This document shows positions 1-12,566 of a DNA stretch of 64,000 nucleotides, piece after piece; the first letter of the stretch is position 1, and the number at the start of each line of letters is the position of its first letter. The stretch comes from Rotaria macrura (lineage: Eukaryota > Rotifera > Eurotatoria > Philodinida > Philodinidae): assembly GCA_900239685.1 (NCBI GenBank), contig OENT01000275.1, positions 79,309-143,308 on the forward strand, read 5' to 3'. The notes below the pieces were generated by a model. That model made no database searches, was not told where the DNA came from, and saw nothing but the letters and a program-made list of their open reading frames with translations. A program made the translations under genes and the position numbers.

Positions 1-77
1 GGATTAGAAGCAGAATTTCATGTTCTTTCAGAATATGAGTTTAGAAGTTATGTGTCAGTTTTTGTTCGAGAGAAGTA

Positions 78-402
78 NNNNNNNNNNNNNNNNNNNNNNN
101 NNNNNNNNNNNNNNNNNNNNNNNNNNNNNNNNNNNNNNNNNNNNNNNNNNNNNNNNNNNNNNNNNNNNNNNNNNNNNNNNNNNNNNNNNNNNNNNNNNNN
201 NNNNNNNNNNNNNNNNNNNNNNNNNNNNNNNNNNNNNNNNNNNNNNNNNNNNNNNNNNNNNNNNNNNNNNNNNNNNNNNNNNNNNNNNNNNNNNNNNNNN
301 NNNNNNNNNNNNNNNNNNNNNNNNNNNNNNNNNNNNNNNNNNNNNNNNNNNNNNNNNNNNNNNNNNNNNNNNNNNNNNNNNNNNNNNNNNNNNNNNNNNN
401 NN
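78..402. other. Assembly gap (325 Ns) inside an inverted repeat
   Basis: A run of 325 N. The bases just left of it (about 1-77) and the reverse complement of the bases just right of it (403-about 478) are nearly identical, with one visible difference. The unresolved sequence is therefore the centre or loop of an inverted repeat, or the gap marks an artificial palindromic join. No protein can be called across it. Confidence 0.95.
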
Positions 403-1277
403 TACTTCTCTCGAACAAAAACTGACACATAACTTCTAAACTCATATTCTGAAAGAACACGAAATTCTGCTTCTAACCCATAGATTTTGACTCGTCTGAA
501 ATATTTTCGAGTGGACCAAAAAGAAACAAACATTTTGTGCCAAAACTTTCCGACCACCCGTTATAAGGCTGATAGAACGTTTTTGAAAGAAACTATGAAT
601 AGAATCATATTCTGGGAATAGTATTTCAAATAGGATGTTTAATAGCATGAGCTACGATATCACCCACAAATATTTTCATTAATTAAAATAAATCTTTTAT
701 ATTGTCGAGTTCGAATTTTTTTTCTTTAAAATATTAAAAGTTTAAAATCGAGTACAAACTATGAGCTATAGTCAACATATCGATAATAAAATTGTATTTC
801 GTCAACAGAAAACATACATTAGTATTCTTGATTTTATCAAAGATTCGCTTAGAAGATATAGAACTCATATTATTGCTATAGTCTTTTCCATAAGAACTTG
901 ATTTAATAGAACAATGAATATTAATTTTTATGACAAATTAGAAATCTTGACAAAAAGTTGCTATCATCTATTCGATAGGTTATCTCATAAGCTGATTTCA
1001 AGAGATAAAAACATCAAATTTTTCTGAAAATCCAGCAAATTTCATGTATCATCAAAATCGACTTATTACCAACGAGTTTTTCGTTTTCCAGTCGATAAAA
1101 ATTCCAATCAAGATATGGATGCATCGAAATTCTTTTCCTAGTAACTTTTAACCCGATTCTCGCCCGTAACAACATCACCTAAATAAAACTATGTTAACAG
1201 GGCTCCAACTGAATAGATATACGCATGCTTATTTAACAATAATATTGTATTTCAGAATTGTCAATATTTCATTGCAG

Positions 1278-4200
1278 ATTACTCAACAATATGCTTTATC
1301 GATTCATATCAACCAGAATACATCATGGCTGCCGATAAAATTCTTGCCGAGCTTGCTAAACACTATGTAGAAGATTTACCACCGGTAAGCATAACATTTT
1401 TATTTTAGATGTATGCATATGTATATATATATATATATATATTCAATCATGTATTACATATTATTGTTTTTCGTTTTTGCTAAAAACAACAGAGTACAGG
1501 TGATTTGTCATCAGATCTTGTTCATACGTCATTAAATGAATTCGAAAATGATCCTATACTTGATAAATCAACGATCAATCAAATTCGTACAACTCAACCA
1601 GATAGTCCGTTGGCACGTGCTTACGATGCATTTGATCAAGCTCGTTACACAGATATACCATCACTATGTACACAAGAAATTGAAAACAATACAGACTCGC
1701 CATATACAGCTCAAGCATTACTACTTCGTGGTTCATTTTATTTACTTATGGGTAATTATGAGGAAGCAGTAGCTGATTTTGATGCAGTGGTTATTAATCG
1801 AAATTCTACAGAACAGGTTTAGGAAAAAAAAACAGTTCGTTTTTTTAAATATCTTAGCTTTATTATTTGCTATTTTAGATGAAAATAAATGCAGAATTAA
1901 AACGAGCTAATACTAAAATCCATCAACGTGATATAGAAGGTGCTTTGAATCAATATGAACAATCTATTAAAAATCATCCAAATGAATGTTCACCGTATGT
2001 TCATCGTGGAATGGTGTGTTGCATAAAACCTATTATTATTATCATTCTCGAGATTCTACACGAGTTTCTTATTTATTCTGTAGCTAAAAACATTAATGGA
2101 ACTTTATCATGAAGCTCATGATGATTTTATCGAAGCATTACGCATATCACCAACAAATCTTCGTGCTACATATCAAAAATTAATTAGTGATGCTAAAATT
2201 GGAGCTAAAGAAAATCGACCGGGACGTGTTGAACAAGCATTGAGTAGTTTCGAAGAATATTATGACACATGTAAACAAGACATATGTTTTGCACTTTCAA
2301 TAACGTCTGTAAATATGCATATATATTGAATGTATAAAAATTACAAATTAAATGAACATATCTATTTCATTTTAGTGTTACTTGGATAGTGACAGAAAAG
2401 ATCAAGCACTTGAATATTTAAATAAATTTCTTATAGAAATTCCATCCAATCCAACACTAATGGCACTTAAAGCGTATGTAAAATTAGAATATAACTCTAT
2501 ATTTTTCAATGTTACTTGACTAAAACAATGAATATGAGCATTCATATATGTAATGTTATTTGCATGAAAATATTTCCCCTTATGTAAATTTGACCGTTCG
2601 CTAATTATTTATTGAATGCATACGGTAGGTTGATGGAACAAATGACATCATCTATCTATCGACATGTTCATTCTGTGACATAGAATCTGAATATATATTT
2701 GTGTAAATATATATATATATATATATCATATTCGTTTGAAGAAATCTTTCCGAATAAGTCGACATAAATATAGACCTAGTTGTATAATGAATACTTACAA
2801 TATGGTTCTATATTAAGTAAATAGGAGAGGAAACCTTCTTTGATATTAAATTAACTTGTTAAAAGCGAAACATCGATAATTATGCATTTGAACTCTTTTG
2901 ATCTTTTATTTATGTAAGTATTCTATGAATCGTGGTTAGATACCGAATAAGTTTTTTTTTTCAAAGCGTACCTTACACTCCGTTAAACAATTCATTCTAG
3001 CTTGAATTCCTATGAATTCTATCAAAATGTGTAATGCATCCATTATGGATTAAAGTTTCGCCTTTTATCCTGACATTTTCAGAAGATATTCATCGGATCA
3101 AGGTTAAAAAATAACAAAGGAAATTCTCTGTAGACCGTCATTTTATAAATTTAATTTATTTCAACATACCGAGAATACTGTTGACGAGTTCATTGTTTCG
3201 AAAAGCTGTCAAAAAAAATGGCCATCTATATATAGATGAGCATTATTTTCCTTATAGAGACAATGTGCAATTTAAGAGACAAACTGTATCAGACATTGCA
3301 ATTTCATATGTTCTTCGAAGCAGAACAAACAAAATCTTTAACGATAATAAAATTCTTTCGGGAATCCTGATTTACGATATAAAAATAAAATCTTAACCCA
3401 TAGAGAGAGAAAATGATACTGTTCGTGAGCAATTTGATCGCAAAGTTTTTTCCATGTATTATTAATTAATCTGTCGTGCACATTTTAATTACTAGTTAAT
3501 AAAAGAAAATTTCCTGAAATATTTCATCTAAGAGATCGAAGAATTTCCATGATACAGATTTAAATATAGATAACATTTATTATAATCGAAAGCATTCTTA
3601 TTCATTAGCTTAGAGCAAATAATTGTGAACATTTTTGACAACTCAAACGAGAAATAGGACTTTCCAAATTATCCAAAGTATTTTATACATAACAGTGCGA
3701 TTAAATATAATCATGTTTCCTTTTCATTTCAATACATCATGCTGATGTTTTAATTAAAAGCAAAAAAATTATTTAAGGATTTTTTTTTCTGTATTCGAAT
3801 GGATTAATTCATTTAACAACAATGCATAGTACTCTATTGGGCTTGATTTTTGATCTTACGAAAGAAATTGCAGCTATTGTCGATTAAGAAAAACACACAC
3901 TTGAAGCGTTTCAGAGATGATGTTCATTTGTTGTCGAAGAGAATAATAATAAGAAATCCGATTCGATTATGATCATACATGAAAAGCAAGTTTTCAAAAC
4001 TAGTCGGTTAAAAAACGGAAATTCTTATTCTACATACAATTCATAGAAGAGTAATTTCTTTGTACACAAAAACATTTTATTTCTTAGTGATTTATTGCCA
4101 AGTAACAAACGAGTACTTTCATCAATAGAATATTGTTCATAGAGTTCCTCCTGTTGTTTTTTTTATCCTTCGCTCTGATGACAACTAGACAGATGCACAA

Positions 4201-5161
4201 ATTTTGGTGGTCGGTATTACAATAATAAAGAAACTGTCAGAGTTTCTTTGGATGGAATTTAAATGAATGCCAAAATAGTTTTCTTCAGACAGGAGGCACT
4301 AGAAAATAAAATTATCTGGATCCGGTGCACTAGAAAAGCATTTGCCGGAACCAGGTGCACTTAAAAAAGAACTTATCGACATCAAAATCCTCGACCAAAC
4401 ATACTTCTAATAATCGCTGAAGAAGCCTGCTCATGTATTTTTCCTTAATAATAAGTTTAATTATTTTTGTAATCCTATGTAGTATTTTGATTATTCGTAT
4501 GAACAGAGGAAATAGTTTCTTTTCTTTTTAAATTAAATTCTGCGAGAGCACGAAGTATTTGATTGACAGATATTCAATTGGGTTCTTTTTCATCGTAGAG
4601 TCATCTTAACCTTCACATGTTTCTACTGATGATTTCAAAAGAATTTTAAAACATGATTGATTTAGTCAAACGTATTCTAGAAAGTATATAGTTCCTCAAA
4701 TCGTTATTTTAATCACTCAAAAGTTTCAGGGAAAATTATTTACCTATGTCTTATTATTGGTCGTTTAGTAATTGTTTATTGTCAATTGATCCGTCGAACA
4801 ATTCACAGGCTGAAAAACTTTATACAGAAGCACTCGAAATCGATCCGTCGAATGAGAATGTTTTGACCATGTTTGCTATCTTTAAATGCAATCAGTATGT
4901 AACCCTTCGATTGAATTATATCTATGAGAACAAAACAAGTTTTTCTTTTCTATTAGAAATCAATTTGAAGAAGCTGCAAGTTTATATGAACGTGCAATGA
5001 AATCTACACGCGGTAAAGACAAACTATCGCAATATGCTGCCTTGGTTTATGCAATCCGTGCACAAGGTCGAGCCATTAAACGTCTTAATCTTAACTTCCC
5101 TGGAGGCTTTCCCCCAGGTGGTCCTTTACCTAGTTGGATTGGTGGTGGTGGTATGGGTTAA
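1278..5161 (+). CDS. TOMM70: TOM70-like mitochondrial import receptor, C-terminal part (TPR protein)
   Basis: Tom70 is a TPR receptor on the outer mitochondrial membrane that accepts Hsp70/Hsp90-bound carrier preproteins. Proposed exons are 1278-1384, 1493-1816, 1879-2013, 2084-2308, 2376-2473, 4730-4894 and 4957-5161, giving about 418 residues; all phases agree. Segments follow the human Tom70 order: a QPEYIMAADKILAEL stretch resembles the linker after the clamp TPRs, TAQALLLRGSFYLLMGN matches the conserved first core TPR, and the end (AIRAQGRAIKRLNLNFP) matches the Tom70 C-terminal helix region. The reading frame is open upstream of the first Met (1325) back to a 3' splice site at 1277, so 1278 is probably an internal exon. 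The membrane anchor and N-terminal clamp TPRs are not visible before it and may lie in the gap or off the window. The 2.26 kb intron 2474-4729 is far longer than its neighbours. The gene ends in a Gly/Pro-rich tail. Confidence 0.82.
2474..4729 (+). other. Long intron of the TOM70 gene
   Basis: This 2.26 kb stretch lies between two in-phase TOM70 exons; the other introns in the gene are about 60-110 bp. It holds a (TA)n tract near 2706-2726 and three imperfect ~30 bp repeats at about 4291-4385. No convincing coding exon is seen, and short ORFs such as 3181-3396 show no family resemblance. It may contain decayed mobile DNA. Confidence 0.6.
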
Positions 5162-8025
5162 GTCAAAAAAAAACAAGAAACCAACAAAAACATGCAATGT
5201 GACTGTTACAATATCTTAGTTGTTTTCGATTGTATTCCTTTCTTTCAACAATGAACTGTTCTACATTTTTTTTCTTTGATACAAATGTTTCTGTTTTTTT
5301 ATTTCATAAGCAACTATAAACAAGAACAAAATACATTTGATAAGCTTTGAACATGCGTGCATGTGAGCAGAGATTTGAAACATATATTACATAGGATTGA
5401 ATGATTAGTTTTGTTTTTCGTTCTCTTTTTTCCTAATGAAATGAAATAATATCATGAATAATTAAAGATTATTATATGAAGTGGAGAACGTATCATATAA
5501 TGAGCGAGAAAAAAGCGAAGAAAAGATAATCTATTAAAATTCTTTTAGTATTAAATGATAATTTTGTATAACATATTCTTTTCATCATTGAACATAATAA
5601 TTCAACAACTGAAAAGAGATGTTCCTGTACAACTTCGTATTTGCAATAAAAACTACTTCATTGTATCTCAAAGGAATTCTTCTGAAAGCATTTTTTCCTT
5701 CTAACATTAGCTTGTGATATGAATTCTATTAGAATAAGTTATTCAGGCCATCTTTCTGTCAGTTACAACAACATCGATTCTCATACAACAACTTTTTTTT
5801 TTCATTCTACTATGTCAGTAACAGATTCTCGTGCTTTACTTTTTTTTTAAATATCAACTAAAATAGTTTGTTCTTTGCATATTGTTATTCTACTGAGAAA
5901 AAAAACACGTCGAGAGTTTCATTACATAAATTATATTAATTCAATTTTCTATAAATTTCTATGTGAGAAAAAGTTATTCCATAAAAAATAACATATTTTA
6001 TTATTTTTTCTCTCTTACATGTATCGGTTAAAAATAAATTATTTATGAACATAGTTCCAATGTTCAGGGAAATGAAGATCATTACTTGTGTAACATTATT
6101 ACTTCTATTTTTGTTCTCATTGTCAAAAAAAAAAGAAATCCTAAAGAACACAATTGAAAGCTTTTGGCACATTTCATACCCTTGAGATTCCTGTGCTATG
6201 CTTATAAAAATGTAAAACAACAAGGGTCATATGTTCTCAATTAACTATGAAAATCACATCATTTCTTCTCGATAAGTTTTTAGTAAGCATACTTATTTCA
6301 GCGTTAGTTTTTGAATAAAAAATATGATAAGACGAATTTGATAACGTTGCTGGTCTTAAATGATAATAATAGATAATTCTATAGAAATGATGATTTCTGA
6401 ACTATGAACCATTCCATATGCGCTCGCTGTAATACGCTTTATGAGTTTCCGGTTGAACATCAACATGTTTATATATATATATATATATATCTGTCTTTTC
6501 TTTCCTTCACTGTCTTTTGATGCTCGCCAGGCGGAAGTGACACTATAAAGTATGACGGACGGGATGTATGCATCTACAATTCAATTGTAACATGCGTGCA
6601 ATGCGCGTTCTAAGTCGATTGAACCGGCTGAATATATCCCCATGGGAAGCTAAAAAACCAACAAATAAGCACAATAAAAACATTCCTCTTCTTCTTCTTG
6701 TTGTGCGTAAGTAAATGCGCTGTTCATAAGTATCTCTCTGGCAATCAGATAAAGTTCTAATCTATGATGCTTTAAAAATACGATCGATGCTAATGTTAAT
6801 ATTCTAATATAGGCAAGGTACAGGCAATAATAATCTTAATAGTGATGATGTTCTACAGTAGTTCATATAAATAATATAGTCTTTGTTAGTGCTGTATTAA
6901 AAAAAATACATCATTAGATTTTCTTTTGATTCCCCTGACGTGATTTTTTTCAGGCGACTAGTTAATCTCGGGTCATATTCATTCTATATCATTCTTTCTC
7001 TCACTTTTCCATTTGGGTTTAGATTTCTATGCGTTCTTTTCTTCTTGTTGTTGTTAATTTCTCTTCTATTTTGTAATTTCGAGAATGTGAATTATGTTCA
7101 TATGCCTTTGCGTGCGGTAGAATAGAGAAGCACTAGCAACAAATCCTGTTCGTTAATATCTTGTGCTACATGACATACAAGAGAATAAAAAGAAGAAGAA
7201 CCGGCTTGGTAACCTCGTCATCGACCGCTGTGTCGCAGCGTTTTCTCACGCAAGAGAGTTTGGTAGTCTACTATCCTTTTCTTTCCAAGTGTCACACAAC
7301 GAGATAGAGAGAAGGGAGAGCAAAAGACGACAGAAGTAGAGAAACGTAGAAAGACAAACGGTTAAATAGACGAGTTGGCAAGAACAAGAGTGCAATAGGG
7401 AAAAACAATCATTTTTATTATGATTATAATTTTTCTTTGGGTGTGTATGCGCGCACACAACTGCTCCTGTCGCTCTCTTGTCTTTATAACATTAATGATG
7501 TTGTCTAAACGATGCGATAATGATTCTTTATTGGAGTAGGCAACCAAGTAGCTCGCACTTGTCAGTTCATACTACGAGGAACATCTTCTAGAGAAGACAA
7601 GAAAACTTTTTCATATCATCAGCCAATTGAATAATCATCGATTAAAGAATCAATGATGATTTTAATGTCTAAAGAAACAAGATATGACCGTTATTGACAA
7701 CAGGTAAAATCATAATTCATAGTTGTCTTCGTCATCGTTTTCTTCTAGCTGTTTTCTCTTTCTTCTACTACTAACTAGTTGCTTAGCATCACTAATGACT
7801 TCGTCTTCTTTTTCTTGTGTCCCTCACTCTATGACTATGAGTTGGCGACAGTACTTGAATAGAAGAAGTTTGCTTTATTCAAGATAAGCAGAGGATAAAT
7901 TATTCAATAATTATTTTTTTTGAAAGTTCTAGTATAGAAGAATTCTATTTTTTTTTGTTCTCTACGAAGATGACGACTATTACATATATTATCTTTAACA
8001 TTAACGGTATTCTTCGTCAATTATC
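5162..8025. other. Gene-free spacer between TOM70 and the exchanger
   Basis: No supported gene. It contains poly-T tracts, a (TA)n microsatellite at 6471-6490 and, closer to 8025, a GA/CT-rich stretch that probably holds the 5' region of the exchanger. A candidate AATAAA for TOM70 lies at 5645-5650, about 480 bp after the stop, so its assignment is weak. Confidence 0.5.
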
Positions 8026-10070
8026 ATGATTCGACGTCAAATTTTATTAACTATTCTTTTTGGCACAATATTTCAAATCTTTTTTTCAACAACAAATACA
8101 CTTTCAATCAATGAAACAAAACTAAATGAATTGATACCCAATAATGAAAAGAATAATAAATGTGAACTAGCATCAGTGGATCAATTTCCAGCATTATTTT
8201 TTACCGATCAACAACGTCGTAATGGTGGTGTCCTACTCTACATTGCGCTAATACTCTATTCATTTGCAGCCATTGAAATAGTATGTGATGATTATTTTGC
8301 ATCGGCTTTAGAAAAAATAAGTTATAATTTAAATTTAACTCCGGTATGAATTTCGGTATAATTAGATGCAATATGTCATTTGTTTTGTTTCTTCTAGGAT
8401 GTTGCCGGAGCTACATTTATGGCATTGGCAACGTCAGCTTCAGAATTTTTTACATCAATCGTTGGCGTTTTCTTTGTTAAATCCGACATAGCTTGTAAGT
8501 TTGAACCATAAAAATTGAATAAACATGTTACTAACAAGTCATAATTTTACTGAGAATAGGAAGATATTAACATAATCTGTCCACCTACTACATGTAGACT
8601 AGAAAAAAAACGGAAGGAAATACTGCCTTTTCCTTTAAGATAATACCAAAGAAATTTATATAGCAAAAACCTCATTCGAAATTTAATGTCTTATTTCTTG
8701 CTTATTATTAATTTTTTTAAGTGGGCACTATACTCGGTTCAGCTGTTTTCAATGTTCTTTTTGTTATTGCTTTATGTGCACTTATTTCAACAACTGTATG
8801 CGAATTAGATGCATATCCAATTGTACGCGATGGTGGATTTTATTGTATTGCAGTTGTAGTTCTATTCATAATTATCTTTGATCAACGTGTGTATTGGTAT
8901 GAAGCATTAGCACTTGTTATACTCTACTTGATTTATGTGGCCATATTGAAATTTAATGATCGTTTATCACGTTTAATACATAGAAACTCACCAAATCAGA
9001 CGCTTCACAAATCTGAAGAACATCATTCTGAACAATTACAAGCACTGAATGACAATGTAGAATTAGAATCAAATTTAACGACGCGTGCACGTTCAGTTTC
9101 AGAATCTGTGGCCATGAATGCAGCAAAATCAGCAACAGCAACAACAACAACAGCATTATCAATGAATAATCATTATATGAAACGACGTTCAACATATAAA
9201 CCATGTTCGAAACGTCTTAAGGATACATTAGATAATCATCAAATAGTTGCTAATGCAACAGAAATCTTTGATCCACTTAAACTGCCAACAAAAAAATATA
9301 AAATATTAAAATGGATTCTTATGTATCCAGTTCGTTTACTTATGCATATAACAATACCTGATTGTCGTAAAGAAGTTTTTCACAATTATTATATGCTTAC
9401 ATTTGTCATGTCAACTATTTGGGTAAATACTAATTATGAATAAAGATAAGTCTAGAAACTAAATTCTATTCATAAATATTCTTAGGTTGCTGGTCTTGCT
9501 TATTTTCTTGTATGGCTTGTTGTAATTGTTGGATCAACTTTAAATATTCCAGATAGTATCATGGGTTTAACAATATTGGCTGTTGGTTCGTCGATCGAAG
9601 AAATTTTTTCAGCTATAGTTATGACAAGACGTGGTCATCCGGAAATGGCTATAGCAGGCTCAATTGGCTCAAATGTATTTGATATTTTAATGGGCTTAGG
9701 TATACCATGGTTATTTCGTAATTTAATGAGATTTACATATCAACCAACACCTTATGAAGCTGTACCACTCATGGGTGATTCAGCTCTAACAGTTTTAACA
9801 TCAGGTTCATCAAATGATGGAATTTTATCATCCATAAATACAAATATTCCATACTATGTTGAAATACATTCAAGAGGTTTAGTTTATTCAACAATTGTTC
9901 TTTTTATTGCAATCATTACATTTTTATTAACATTCTTTATTAATCGATGCCGTTTAACAAAAGTTTATGGAGTTTTTCTCATTATTATTTGGTTGTCTGT
10001 CATAACATTAATGTGTCTATTTGAATTGAATATTTTTGGTCACTTTCATGCTGAACCTTGTCGAAAATGA
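8026..10070 (+). CDS. K-dependent Na/Ca exchanger (SLC24/NCKX family)
   Basis: A membrane cation antiporter of the CaCA superfamily; NCKX members export Ca with K in exchange for Na at the plasma membrane or an organelle. Exons 8026-8343, 8398-8494, 8722-9422 and 9486-10070 give 566 residues. The N terminus (to about residue 27) is a hydrophobic signal-like segment, as in NCKX proteins. The alpha-1 repeat, GATFMALATSASEFFTS (residues 110-126), keeps the key acidic residue E122, but the usual Pro is Ser. DIALGTILGSAVFNV follows the next junction. Alpha-2 (about 399-450) has GLTILAVGSSIEEIFSA and then GSNVFDILMGLGIPW. The large hydrophilic loop between the halves (about residues 240-340) is Ser/Thr/Asn-rich. 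Alpha-2 lacks the family's usual Pro-Asp pair and has Glu-Glu (410-411). Which SLC24 subtype it is cannot be decided here. Confidence 0.9.
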
Positions 10071-11552
10071 CAAAGTAGTTATTGTTCATATTCAGAAATT
10101 TTATGTCTATGTTTGTATATGTATTGATGTTAAAGAAAAACAAATATTTTATCTATCTATCTATCTTGCAATAATACGAAGATATTATTTATATAAGTTC
10201 AACATAGTCTAATCAAATTAGGTATGTGTGCGATGTGAAGAGAATGCATGAAAAGGAAGAGAATATACATCCTTGTCCCTAGCCCTCACCCCCCGTCATG
10301 GCCTCCCCATTGGAATTAGAATATAATGATTATTTCTAACATTGCATATAACAATGAATACTAGACTAATGGATGTGTCACCAAAATAGCCATGAATTGA
10401 AAAAAAAGAGCTTTTTAATGTTTCTATGTCGACAAACGGATTAAAGGAGCAAATTGCATTTACAGATACGTGAAAAGGATAAAAGAATGAATCGCTAAAA
10501 GCCTTGTCTGATTTCTCTCATTAGTTTCAATTATTCTCAGTATATTTTTGTTTTATCTTCATGGTTTAAGTATCATCGACATTTCTGTATTGATTCTTTT
10601 TTGAAATATTAATAAACATCATTCTGTTCAATATTAGCACATCGTTGAAATACTCCTTATGTGTATATAATTGATTCGTGGGAAGATAGAAAACTTACAC
10701 AACCATCTGAAATTCATCTAAAACTAGAAAGAAAACAAAGGAGAATCATTTCTATGTTATTTTTTTAAATTTCAACGAATTATATTTGAGTATTGAACAA
10801 AACATGATTGTTAGACAACGCACTTGTATATGATTCAATGTGATCTAGATAGTATACAACTGATTATCATGGTTTATGATGATGGTGACCAGAAAATTCT
10901 TCACTTCTAACAATATCAATCAAGAATATTGTCGATAAGTTTATTAGTTGAAATACAGTATGATTTTGTTATTCATCTTAAAGTGGAAATGTGTATTCTA
11001 TAATGCAGATTAAGATAAAAACAAAGAATAATGATGATAGCTTAACAATTGAATTGTTTATTCGCTATTAAATCAATACAATTTATTTCATTTCCTTCGT
11101 TCTTTTGTTTTTATCTAATATGGGGTGTGAATTTAATCATGCGTGCGTTGATTCTAGGCGTTTGCACAAGAGTAGGCACTTCTATCTGTTCGAGTCAATA
11201 ATTAAATAGGAAATAAAAAGTGAACATGCTTGGTATTCTATACGTCATGCTAAAACTATTTTATGCCTCGAATAATAACCATGTTGAAAACTATAGCGTG
11301 TCCAATTAGGTAGCTCATATCAAAAAGTCTTAAAAATTAATTCTATACAGATCATACATCTATGTTAATATGATTCAAAATTCTTACAAGATTTATATTT
11401 TCTTCGTTGTGTGTTGATCATGTTAAGAAAGAAAGAAAGAAAAACACAAACAAATAAACAAAAATTTCAATATTTCATTGAAATATAACACAGAAAAACA
11501 AATTGGAAAAGATCACCCTCTCGCTTTGCTCTTATGATTTATTGAAATATAA
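10071..11552. other. Convergent spacer between exchanger and acetyltransferase
   Basis: These are the 3' flanks of two converging genes. A (TATC)n microsatellite lies at about 10150-10165. No ORF of note and no RNA gene were recognised. Confidence 0.5.
11538..11543 (-). terminator. Polyadenylation signal AATAAA of the NAA60-like gene
   Basis: AATAAA on the minus strand, about 9 nt after the stop codon at 11553. Such short spacing is also seen for the VPS72 and SLC6 genes in this window. Confidence 0.5.
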
Positions 11553-12566
11553 TCATATAATACGTGAGATCTGTTTACATGAGGCTGTACGTTGATAAGA
11601 GTCTGTGAGTATAAATTTAGTTTTAACAAACTGCCGTATTGTATTTATTAAATGGCAAGGATTGGTTCTTGTTAAATATATCCATAGATTTGACAAGAAA
11701 TCAGATAAAGTATACGGCGGATAACCACCTAAATAAATTCAAAAGAAAAACAAGTCAACAATCAATTTCAAAGATGTATTCTTTTTTTAGTTACCATTAA
11801 TATACCGAGCAAAACAGTATGCATCTAAATATTCATTTTTAATTAAATAATAATAGGGTAAATGTAACCGATATTGAAATAATTTCGATTGATAAAACTT
11901 AATTGCATCCTTATTTGAAAATAAAACATGTAAAAAAATTGCTTTACAAGTATCATTTTTTGATAATATACATAATAAATTTTCTAACAATATACTTGCT
12001 AAACCTAATCGTCGATATCTTTTTACTACGCCTAATATAAGTATATAACAAACCAATGTTGTCGATTCGAATGTTCGATGCAAGATTTCTCGATCCTCAC
12101 GACTGCAATTACCTATTGGACGTTTATGAGCTACAATTAAACCAATTATTTCTCCTGTAGTAGTATCACATGCTGCCAATGCAAAATATTTCTTATTTTG
12201 TACTATATCATCATACCATTTGTCTGGATATTCAACCGGAAACCAATCATGACAAAGAGATTTTACTTCAGCTTGATCACCAGGACGTAAAAAACGAAAT
12301 GCTATTGGTAGATTATTATTTGGTAAGATTTGAAATGATTCTTTATAATCGACATCCAAATCAATCGGTAGTACGAACGATGTTTGCATGCGACGACGAT
12401 TTCGATGACAATGTTTGCGATAAAGCAATTGAATGAACTTCGTATCTTTAAAAACAGACAATAAGCCACGTATTTCAATTATTCTTACGAGAATCATGAT
12501 ATGAAACTGAGGTTTTTTCTTTATTTTATAAAGTGATCGCAAGGTATCCTTGATTATTTCTGTCAT
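11553..12566 (-). CDS. NAA60: N-alpha-acetyltransferase 60-like (GNAT family)
   Basis: NAA60 (NatF/HAT4) acetylates N termini of membrane proteins facing the cytosol and sits on Golgi membranes. Exon 1 is 12566-11795 and exon 2 is 11728-11553, joined over a 66 bp intron, giving 315 residues. Family marks are DWFPVEYPDKWYDDI, YFALAA, the acetyl-CoA loop RYRRLGLAS (RxxGxA), CKAIFLHV and LPYYYLI. The exon junction restores INGGYPPYTLSDF, matching the human INGGHPPWT region. After that comes a hydrophobic, amphipathic-looking stretch like the Golgi-anchoring tail. Without the second exon the protein would end prematurely at 11787. The first ~90 residues before the GNAT fold exceed the human N terminus (human 242 aa), so a later Met, for example residue 60, may be the real start. 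Confidence 0.88.

Noticed and set aside
20-557. ORFs on both strands spanning the N gap
   Set aside because: They are mostly unknown residues, and their flanks are an inverted repeat, so the open frames are artefacts.
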